Positions 1 through 5,157 of a stretch of DNA of 8,976 bases are shown here, one piece after another (the stretch's first letter is position 1; the number at the start of each line of letters is the position of its first letter). The stretch spans positions 1 to 8,976 of the forward strand of contig JAPLHJ010000151.1 of the NCBI GenBank assembly GCA_026389675.1. Direction: 5' to 3'. Position numbers and translations under genes: made by a program. The notes beneath the pieces were generated by a model. It had not been told where the DNA came from. It did not search any database and worked only from the letters and a program-made list of their open reading frames with translations. The DNA comes from Chloroflexota bacterium. GTDB lineage: Bacteria; Chloroflexota; Dehalococcoidia; GIF9; UBA5629.

Positions 1-1025
1 ACTCCCAGATAAGGCGCTTCGGCCTGCGCAACGGCGACACCGTGGTGGGCCAGGCGCGCCCTCCCAAGGAGGGCGAGAAATACTGCAGCCTGCTGAGGGT
101 CGAGACTGTCAACGGCATGGACTCCGACCAGTCTAAGGGCCGCCCGCATTTCGGCCAGCTCACACCGATCTTCCCCGACGACATGTACGACCTTGAGGGC
201 AATCCCAAGACCCTCTCGGCGCGCCTGATCAACCTGGTAGCGCCCATCGGGCGCGGGCAGCGCGGCCTGATCGTATCGCCGCCTAAGGCCGGCAAGACCC
301 TGCTGCTGAAAAATATCGCCACCGCCATATCTACCAATTACCCCGAGGTGCACCTGATGGTCTGCCTCATCGGCGAGCGGCCTGAAGAGGTCACCGATAT
401 GAAACGGTCGGTCAAGGGCGAGGTGGTCTCGGCCACCTTCGACGAACCGGTTGAGAACCACACCCGCGTGGCTGAACTTGCCCTCGAGAGGGCCAAGCGG
501 CTCGCCGAGATAGGTAAGGACGTGGTGATACTTTTGGACGGCATCACACGCCTGACCCGTTCCTACAACCTGGCCATGCCGCCCAGCGGACGCACGCTGT
601 CCGGCGGCATCGACTCCGTGGCGCTCTACCCGCCCAAGCGCTTCTTTGGCGCAGCACGCAACATCGAGGAGGGCGGCAGCCTGACCATCCTGGCCACCTG
701 CTTGGTGGATACGGGCAGCCGCATGGACGACCTTATCTACGAGGAATTCAAGGGCACGGGCAACATGGAACTGCACCTCGACCGCAGAATGGCTGAAAAG
801 CGCATCTTCCCGGCCATCGATATCATACGCAGCGGCACGCGGCGTGAGGAGTTGCTGATCGGTGAGGCCACCGTATCCAAGATCTGGCTGCTGCGCCGCA
901 TGGTCAGCATGCTGGCCGAGGATTCCAACAGCCCCACCGACGCTTCGGAGCGCGTCATCGAGCGCCTCTCCAAATCGCAGACCAACATGGAGTTCCTGGA
1001 CAAACTCACGGCCAAGGACGTGTAA
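1..1025 (+). CDS. rho: Transcription termination factor Rho, 3' part (5' end outside window)
   Basis: Rho is a hexameric RNA-dependent ATPase that loads on nascent RNA and ends transcription. The reading frame is open from base 3 to the TAA at 1023-1025, so the start and most of the N-terminal region lie upstream; a GTG at 42 is internal, because the Rho-typical residues SQIRRFGLRNGDTV precede and span it. Counting residues from that GTG, I see the end of the RNA-binding OB fold (GQARPPKEGEKY, 3-14), Walker A SPPKAGKT (79-86), the Walker B segment VVILLDGITR (161-170), the Q-loop region SGGIDSVALYPPKRFFGAAR (187-206), and the R-loop/arginine-finger region with FKGTGNMELHLDRR and IIRSGTRREELL. 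All core ATPase elements are present. One oddity is LLDGITR where the E. coli protein has LLDSITR. Identification is near certain. Confidence 0.98.
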   Translation, partial: SQIRRFGLRNGDTVVGQARPPKEGEKYCSLLRVETVNGMDSDQSKGRPHFGQLTPIFPDDMYDLEGNPKTLSARLINLVAPIGRGQRGLIVSPPKAGKTLLLKNIATAISTNYPEVHLMVCLIGERPEEVTDMKRSVKGEVVSATFDEPVENHTRVAELALERAKRLAEIGKDVVILLDGITRLTRSYNLAMPPSGRTLSGGIDSVALYPPKRFFGAARNIEEGGSLTILATCLVDTGSRMDDLIYEEFKGTGNMELHLDRRMAEKRIFPAIDIIRSGTRREELLIGEATVSKIWLLRRMVSMLAEDSNSPTDASERVIERLSKSQTNMEFLDKLTAKDV

Positions 1026-1042
1026 TGTATAACGCCAGCAAC

Positions 1043-1064
1043 GGGCGGGTTTAAAAACCCGCCC
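1043..1064. repeat. GC-rich hairpin just after rho, possible terminator stem
   Basis: Nine bases GGGCGGGTT (1043-1051) pair perfectly with AACCCGCCC (1056-1064) around a TAAA loop, 17 bases after the rho stop codon. The stem is strong, but it is followed by CTACGG rather than a run of T, so it is not a canonical intrinsic terminator. It may mark the 3' end of the rho transcript or belong to a dispersed palindromic repeat together with the 1060-1118 inverted repeat. Confidence 0.6.
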
Positions 1065-1118
1065 CTACGGAGTTGGATTATAAAATATAGTTCACGCATA
1101 GTTTCTACCGTAGGGGCG
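1060..1118. repeat. Short inverted repeat, possibly a MITE-like remnant
   Basis: CGCCCCTACGG (1060-1070) is the exact reverse complement of CCGTAGGGGCG (1108-1118); 37 bases of AT-richer DNA separate the arms. The left arm overlaps the right side of the 1043-1064 hairpin. Arms of this kind next to a CCCGCC palindrome look like the ends of small non-autonomous elements, but only one copy is present here and no target-site duplication is obvious, so mobility is an inference. Confidence 0.45.
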
Positions 1119-1302
1119 TACCTTCAGCAACTGCCGGCCACACAACCGTTTATGAAATTCCAATGCTCAAATTACAAGCTCCAAACAATTGAGGAAAAGA
1201 AGAAAATTTCTAAGTTTACTTATTGGAATTTTGAATTTGTTTGGTATTTGGTATTTGGAATTTGGAATTTAATTACCTTTACTTAATGAGATTGATTTAT
1301 GT
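1119..1302. other. AT-rich non-coding spacer
   Basis: This is the rest of the 312-base gap between rho and the surface-protein gene. It is much more AT-rich than the flanking genes and has no credible reading frame. AAATTCCAA at 1155-1163 is the reverse complement of TTGGAATTT at 1223-1231, giving a loose inverted pairing across about 75 bases, and the 7-base repeats listed separately fill its right half. I see no RNA gene in it. Confidence 0.6.
1223..1270. repeat. Degenerate 7-base tandem repeat (TTGGAAT/TTGGTAT)
   Basis: From 1241 four units run head to tail: TTGGTAT, TTGGTAT, TTGGAAT, TTGGAAT, then TT. An earlier TTGGAAT (1223-1229) and a variant TTTGAAT (1230-1236) precede them, with a 4-base interruption. 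The array ends about 65 bases before the next start codon, just upstream of the likely promoter. It could be intrinsically bent or curved DNA, a slippage-prone tract, or part of a dispersed family; the sequence alone does not decide. Confidence 0.7.
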
Positions 1303-1308
1303 TATGAT
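1279..1308 (+). promoter_or_regulatory. Weak sigma70-like promoter candidate for the surface-protein gene
   Basis: TATGAT at 1303-1308 is a good -10 hexamer (five of six). Eighteen bases upstream TTACTT (1279-1284) is a poor -35 match. Transcription would start near 1315, giving a short leader that contains the GGAGG ribosome site at 1325-1329. The -10 is more convincing than the -35. Confidence 0.35.
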
Positions 1309-1337
1309 AAACGCAAAAGCACCCGGAGGATAATGAG

Positions 1338-3140
1338 ATGAAAGTAAAGGCAATCGCATCTTTACTTGCTCTTATGTTTATCAGCGCTCTGATATTGCCG
1401 GCGGCGGCGCAGGCGGAATCGCTCACGATAGAACCCGTGCAGGGCGCGGTCAATTCCGATGTCAAGATACCCGCTTTCTGCCAGTACGGCGAAGGCGATT
1501 ACTTCCTCTACTGGGGAGACGATAACCAGCTCATCAAGCAGGGCAACGTGACCAAGATGGGCTGCCAGCCCATCACCTTCCAGGTGCCGCAGTCGCCGCG
1601 CGGCAAGCACATGATCACGCTCAAGGTGGGCAGCAAATCGTTCCAGAAGGAATTCACGGTCCTGGGCAGCATCGTTATCGGCACTAAAAAAGGCATCTCC
1701 GGCACCTCGGTTTCCGTGCAGGGCTACGGTTTCAACGCCCGTGAAACGGGCATCAAGATAATGTTCGACGGCAACGCGGTGGCTACCGGCATCGAGGCCA
1801 CTGCCGGCGGTAGCTGGCTTTATACGCTGAAAATCCCCTCCAGCAGCAGGGGCAACCACCCTATCACGGCCAGCGGCGCGACCACACCGGCCAGCGAAAC
1901 CAAGGAGCAGGTCTTCACCGTCATGCCCTCCATAAGCATCAACCCGGCATCCGGCTGGGTGGGCAGGGTAACGAGCGTCTCGGGCAGCGGCTTCGGCAGC
2001 GCCGAGACCAATATCGCCGTCCTTTACGATGACCTGCTGGTGAATACCAATATATCGGCCGACCTGAGCGGCTCGTGGCAGGCCTCTTTCTCCATCCCGG
2101 CGTCATCCAAAGGGGTACACAAGGTGGATGCCCGCGGCGCCACAACTACCCTCGATGATGTGACGGACGCGCAATTCACAGTATCGCCGGGCATCAAGGT
2201 CGAGCAGGCCAGCGGCCGCCTGGGCGATGTCATCAACGTGGGGGACACGCTCTTTGTAAACGGGTTCGGCTTTTTAGAGAATGAACCCAATATCCGGGTT
2301 ACCTTCGACGGAATGCAGGTGATCGGCAGCATCACGGCCGACGCCCACGGGTCATGGTCCGCGCAGTTCGCGGTGCCGGCCTCAAGCAAAGGCGAGCATA
2401 CCGTGGACTCTTCCGGCGATGCCACCAAAAGCGGAGATGTCAGCGCCTATACGGTGGTTATCACTCCCGAATTGGCCATCAACCCGTCCAGCGGCGCGGT
2501 GGGGGAGAATACCCTGCTGACCGGCAGCGGCTTCGGCGCCAGCCAGCCGCTTACCATAACCTACGATGCCAAGAAGATCACCAGCAGTGCGACAACGGAC
2601 AGCAAGGGCAGCTTCAGCACTGCCTTTAAGCCGCCGGCCAGCGGATCGGGCAGCCACCTGGTAACCGTTAGCGACGGTACACAGGCTACCGGTTCGGTCT
2701 CATTTACCATCGAATCCACTCCACCCCAGGCGCCTTCGCCCATTTCGCCCGAGGCCGGCTTCAAGGTCGGCATCTTCGATAACAAGCCCATCGATTTCAA
2801 ATGGTCGGCAGTGGAGGACCCCAGCGGCGTGGTTTACGCGCTGGAGATGAGCCAGAAGGCCGACTTCTCCGGCTCGGTGGTGCGCAAGGAAAACCTGGAA
2901 AAGCCTGAATATACTTTACCTGCCAGCGAGAAGCCCCAGCCGGGCGAGTACTACTGGCGCGCCAGGGCTACCGACCTGGCAGGCAATGCCAGCGAGTGGA
3001 GCAGCACGCAACTTATTATGTTCACCGGCCTGGACTTCGCCTGGCCTGTCCTGGGCGTAGTAGCCGGGCTGGCCATCTTAGGGCTGGTCGTCTGGCGCAT
3101 ACGGGCCATCAGCAGCAAGGGCGGCTGGTCGTCCTCGTAG
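1338..3140 (+). CDS. Secreted membrane-anchored protein with Ig/IPT-like repeats and a FnIII-like domain
   Basis: A 600-residue cell-envelope protein, probably a structural or adhesive surface component; no catalytic motif is visible. Residues 1-26 form a signal peptide (MKVK, hydrophobic core, likely cleavage after AQA). Five repeats of about 85-90 residues follow (roughly 27-109, 110-196, 197-283, 284-375, 376-458). Repeats 2-5 share a GxGFG-type turn (GYGFN, GSGFG, GFGFL, GSGFG), a GSW or GSF strand near the middle, then PxSSxGxH, typical of IPT/TIG-like beta-sandwiches; repeat 1 is divergent and holds Cys48 and Cys76. A FnIII-like domain (about 464-563) ends with YYWRARATDLAGNASEWS. A transmembrane helix (about 569-586) is followed by RIR and a short tail, which would anchor the protein with its bulk outside. 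GGAGG at 1325-1329, 8 bases before ATG, fixes the start. Coding status and architecture are secure; the exact role is unknown. Confidence 0.9.
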   Translation: MKVKAIASLLALMFISALILPAAAQAESLTIEPVQGAVNSDVKIPAFCQYGEGDYFLYWGDDNQLIKQGNVTKMGCQPITFQVPQSPRGKHMITLKVGSKSFQKEFTVLGSIVIGTKKGISGTSVSVQGYGFNARETGIKIMFDGNAVATGIEATAGGSWLYTLKIPSSSRGNHPITASGATTPASETKEQVFTVMPSISINPASGWVGRVTSVSGSGFGSAETNIAVLYDDLLVNTNISADLSGSWQASFSIPASSKGVHKVDARGATTTLDDVTDAQFTVSPGIKVEQASGRLGDVINVGDTLFVNGFGFLENEPNIRVTFDGMQVIGSITADAHGSWSAQFAVPASSKGEHTVDSSGDATKSGDVSAYTVVITPELAINPSSGAVGENTLLTGSGFGASQPLTITYDAKKITSSATTDSKGSFSTAFKPPASGSGSHLVTVSDGTQATGSVSFTIESTPPQAPSPISPEAGFKVGIFDNKPIDFKWSAVEDPSGVVYALEMSQKADFSGSVVRKENLEKPEYTLPASEKPQPGEYYWRARATDLAGNASEWSSTQLIMFTGLDFAWPVLGVVAGLAILGLVVWRIRAISSKGGWSSS

Positions 3141-3150
3141 CTTCATAACC

Positions 3151-3179
3151 TTGACAAAACATCCCCATGCCTTTAATAT
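3151..3179 (+). promoter_or_regulatory. Sigma70-type promoter for the tubulin-like gene
   Basis: A perfect TTGACA (3151-3156), a 17-base spacer, then TAATAT (3174-3179, four of six to consensus with the key T, A and final T kept). Transcription would start near 3186 and leave a leader of about 65 bases. This is the best promoter in the window and separates the tubulin-like gene from the surface-protein gene transcriptionally, although read-through is possible because no terminator lies between them. Confidence 0.7.
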
Positions 3180-3251
3180 GAGTTTAACTTAACTTTATAA
3201 CTGCGTTTAGCTGTATATATAAGCAAAATAGTAAAAGCGAGGTATTTCAGA

Positions 3252-4433
3252 ATGAAATTAATGGTTATCGGGTTGGGGCAGTGCGGCTCCCGTGTATCCG
3301 ATGAGCTTGCCCGCCTGGGCCAGAGGGCCCACGGTGAAAGGGGCACCACCATCGTCACCGGGACCTTTGCTGTCAACACAGACCAGACTGACCTGACCGG
3401 GTTATCTCATATCGGCTCCGATTACATGCACCGCATCCTCATCGGGGGCCGCAAGACCTGGGGACACGGCGTGGGCAAGGTCAACGAAATGGGCGCCGAA
3501 CTGGCGCGCGAAGACGGCGACAAGGTTATCGACGCCGTTCGCACCTCTCCACTCTTCTACCAGACGCATGCCTTCCTGCTGGTGGCCGGCACCGCCGGCG
3601 GCACCGGCTCGGGCGCCATCTCCATCATCGCCCAGATGCTCAAGGAGCGCTATATCGGCAAGCCGGTTTACGCCCTCTGCGTGCTGCCCTTCGAACACGA
3701 GGAGGTCGCAGAGCTGAGGAGCGTCTACAATACGGCCACCTGCCTGAAATCGATCCATTCCGTGGCCGACGGCGTATTCCTGGCCGACAACCAGCGCTAC
3801 GTGCGCAAGGATGCCAGCCTTGCCATGAACCTGCAGCGCATCAACCGCCAGATAGTTGAGCCTTTCTACGACCTGATGTGCGCAGGAGAGGTGACCAACG
3901 TGCGGCACGTGGGCGCCAAGACCATGGACGCCGGCGACATCATGCAGTCCATCGACGGCTGGACGGCCATCGGCTGCGGCCGCACAGATATACCGCGCGG
4001 CTTCCGATTCCCCTGGGAGATGGCCAAGACCAGCTTCCGCGAGAAGAGCGGTGAGACGCTGCGCGCCATGCAGGCCATGGACGCCGCGGTGAGCGAGCTT
4101 TCCATCGCACTCAACCCCGAGGACGCCGGCCGCGCCCTTTACCTGCTGGCCGCGCCCACCAAGGAGATGAGCATGGATATCGCCAAGGGCCTGGGCGATT
4201 ACCTGCGCGAGCTGGCCGAGAACGCGGTCATCCGCGCCGGCGACTTCCCCAGGGACAGGGGTTCGGTGGACGTCACCATCCTCTTCTCACAGCTTGCCTT
4301 CGTACAGAAGATTCGCGACTATTACGACAGGGCCTCGGCCTTCGCCATGACGCAGAAAGACCGCCTCAAGGAAACCACGGGCCGCCTGCGCGACATGGAA
4401 GACGCCGCCAAGGGCCTGCCCAGCCTTATCTAA
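3252..4433 (+). CDS. Divergent tubulin/FtsZ-superfamily GTPase, CetZ-like
   Basis: A predicted cytoplasmic GTPase of 393 residues that should polymerise through its nucleotide. Visible elements in order: T1 loop GLGQCGSR (7-14); AVNTD (40-44); a GHGVGKVNEMGAELAREDGD stretch (71-90); the tubulin signature GTAGGTGSG (113-121); a helix-7 region with NRQIVEPF (198-205); a T7-like segment TMDAGDIM (224-231) whose D226 and D229 keep the DxxD spacing of the FtsZ synergy loop, though the usual Asn is Thr. The C-terminal domain includes APTKEMSMDIAKGLGDYLRE and GDFPRDRGSVDVTILFSQ, with no FtsZ-type conserved tail. From memory, the LIG...GHGVG...NE.GAE block and the GDYP..VTILLS-like C-terminus match archaeal CetZ better than FtsZ; no alignment was run. 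GAGG at 3239-3242, 9 bases before ATG, supports the start. It has its own promoter and terminator, so is probably monocistronic. Superfamily certain, CetZ subgroup likely. Confidence 0.9.
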   Translation: MKLMVIGLGQCGSRVSDELARLGQRAHGERGTTIVTGTFAVNTDQTDLTGLSHIGSDYMHRILIGGRKTWGHGVGKVNEMGAELAREDGDKVIDAVRTSPLFYQTHAFLLVAGTAGGTGSGAISIIAQMLKERYIGKPVYALCVLPFEHEEVAELRSVYNTATCLKSIHSVADGVFLADNQRYVRKDASLAMNLQRINRQIVEPFYDLMCAGEVTNVRHVGAKTMDAGDIMQSIDGWTAIGCGRTDIPRGFRFPWEMAKTSFREKSGETLRAMQAMDAAVSELSIALNPEDAGRALYLLAAPTKEMSMDIAKGLGDYLRELAENAVIRAGDFPRDRGSVDVTILFSQLAFVQKIRDYYDRASAFAMTQKDRLKETTGRLRDMEDAAKGLPSLI

Positions 4434-4450
4434 GCGACGTTTTGCCAATC

Positions 4451-4490
4451 AAAAAGGGAGAGCGTAACGCTCTCCCTTTTTATTTCCTTT
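4451..4490 (+). terminator. Intrinsic terminator of the tubulin-like gene
   Basis: AAAAAGGGAGAGCG (4451-4464) pairs perfectly with CGCTCTCCCTTTTT (4468-4481) around a TAA loop, 17 bases after the stop codon, and runs into a T-rich tail (TATTTCCTTTT). The A-tract on the left mirrors the T-tract on the right, so the structure could also stop minus-strand transcripts arriving from the convergent small genes. Confidence 0.92.
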
Positions 4491-4511
4491 TCCTCCCGTC
4501 CCAGCGAATTC

Positions 4512-4580
4512 AGCGAAGCAATCCAAAGATTTATTGGTGTCATGCCCCAGAGATTGTTTCGTCGCTGCGCTCCTCGCAAC
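4512..4580. repeat. Dispersed palindromic (REP-like) repeat, copy 1
   Basis: The left arm AGCGAAGCAATC (4512-4523) pairs with GATTGTTTCGTCGCT (4552-4566) apart from a few bulges. The right arm continues as GCGCTCCTCGCAAC to 4580. Read on the minus strand this right arm contains GCGCAGCGACGAA, the core shared with the copies at 5046-5066 and 6484-6513. It lies between the convergent tubulin-like and minus-strand genes and ends a few bases from the stop codon of the latter. Confidence 0.7.
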
Positions 4581-4585
4581 AGCGA

Positions 4586-4909
4586 TCACTTGATAAGGGC
4601 CTTGACCCCCAGGGGCACGGCCAATTCAATGAGCACCCTGGTGATGGCCTCCTTCAAACCTTTCTTTCCTTCCTTCGACACGGCATAGCGGACTTTGACC
4701 AGGTTGGCCAGCACCGTAGCCGCCCGCAGATGCAGGGCGACCTCGCCCGGCTGCTCCTGCAGCAACTCGCGCAGCTTCAACCGTAGCACGGCTATCTCCT
4801 CGTCAAGACCTTCCACACCCCTGGCCTCCTCCAATTGCAGCCCGTCCACGTCATCCAGCGCCGGCAGGTAAAACCCGCGCCTTGCGGGCTTCTTTCTGCT
4901 TTTTACCAT
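4586..4909 (-). CDS. Small hypothetical protein, 107 residues
   Basis: I do not recognise a function. The protein begins with a basic stretch (MVKSRKKPARRGFY), then a short acidic linker and a probable helical core from about residue 35: GLDEEIAVLRLKLRELLQEQ, followed by HLRAATVLANLVKVRYAVS and a C-terminal helix KEAITRVLIELAVPLGVKAL. Heptad-like Leu/Ile/Val spacing suggests a helical bundle or oligomerising protein; there is no signal peptide or membrane segment. AAGGTG (4917-4922 on the minus strand, 7 bases before ATG) supports the start. The layout RRGFY...GLDEEIA.LR resembles small hypothetical proteins I associate with Chloroflexota accessory DNA, which is memory and not a search result. 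The first 59 bases overlap the end of the upstream small gene in another frame, so translation may be coupled. Convergent with the tubulin-like gene. Confidence 0.6.
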   Translation of the reverse strand: MVKSRKKPARRGFYLPALDDVDGLQLEEARGVEGLDEEIAVLRLKLRELLQEQPGEVALHLRAATVLANLVKVRYAVSKEGKKGLKEAITRVLIELAVPLGVKALIK

Positions 4910-5036
4910 CCTTCTTCACCTTGACCAGCGCGTAGATCAGCGCATACGCGGCAGCATCGTAGCGTCCGTGCTCCAGAGCATATTTCAATAGCCCGACCAT
5001 GAAAATAGCATAGTGCCTCAATTCCATTTCGAACAA
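4851..5036 (-). CDS. Small hypothetical protein, about 58-61 residues, upstream of and overlapping the 107-residue gene
   Basis: Function unknown. The frame opens with TTG at 5034-5036; an in-frame ATG at 5025-5027 is an equally possible start. Neither has a clear Shine-Dalgarno sequence, which is the main weakness. The product has an N-terminal helical half (ELRHYAIFMVGLLKYALEHG, then RYDAAAYALIYALVKVKKDG) and a very basic C-terminus. The composition is protein-like and not the scrambled look of shadow frames; no gene lies opposite it, and it ends inside the next small gene with a 59-base overlap, a usual arrangement for coupled gene pairs. It could instead be a decayed N-terminal part of a once longer gene. 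Confidence 0.4.
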   Translation of the reverse strand: MFEMELRHYAIFMVGLLKYALEHGRYDAAAYALIYALVKVKKDGKKQKEARKARVLPAGAG

Positions 5037-5045
5037 GGTAGATGT

Positions 5046-5083
5046 GTCGCTGCGCTCCCCGCAATGCCATTTTTGCGCGGGGA
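5046..5083. repeat. Dispersed palindromic repeat, copy 2, with hairpin
   Basis: GTCGCTGCGCTCCCCGCAATG (5046-5066) is, on the minus strand, the same core (GGAGCGCAGCGAC) as copy 1. Within it TCCCCGC (5056-5062) pairs with GCGGGGA (5077-5083) around a 14-base loop. It lies between the divergent small genes and the oxidoreductase gene, directly upstream of the latter's probable -35 hexamer. Confidence 0.65.
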
Positions 5084-5112
5084 TTGAATGCCAGAATATT
5101 TTAGAGTATGCT
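5084..5112 (+). promoter_or_regulatory. Sigma70-like promoter candidate for the oxidoreductase operon
   Basis: TTGAAT (5084-5089) and TATGCT (5107-5112) are each four of six to consensus and are separated by exactly 17 bases. Transcription would start near 5119, leaving a leader of about 40 bases with AGGAGG at 5145-5150. The surrounding 5091-5140 stretch is AT-rich and could also hold a divergent promoter for the minus-strand genes. Confidence 0.5.
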
Positions 5113-5157
5113 AATTAAAATAATCGATTCTTGATTAAAGCGGCAGGAGGATGTTAA

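Noticed and set aside
1043..1064. Canonical intrinsic terminator after rho
   Set aside because: The stem is strong but no T-run follows it, so it is recorded as a hairpin repeat instead.
1223..1270. Possible CRISPR array
   Set aside because: The 7-base units are contiguous with no spacers, far shorter than CRISPR repeats, and no cas gene is nearby.
1362..1859. Long minus-strand open frame (165 residues) opposite the surface-protein gene
   Set aside because: It is antisense to a gene with a signal peptide and clear repeats; the frame is open because of high GC content. No ribosome site or domain is visible.
3402..3908. Minus-strand open frame (168 residues) opposite the tubulin-like gene
   Set aside because: Ala/Gly/His/Val-rich antisense shadow of a well-supported GTPase gene.
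3252..4433. Annotation as ordinary ftsZ
   Set aside because: The superfamily signature is there, but the FtsZ-specific T4 and T7 sequences and the C-terminal peptide are not, so the symbol ftsZ would mislead.
4442..4786. Plus-strand open frame after the tubulin-like gene
   Set aside because: It starts inside the terminator hairpin, has no ribosome site, and its translation is low-complexity and Gln/His/Arg-rich, as expected for the shadow of the minus-strand gene it overlaps.
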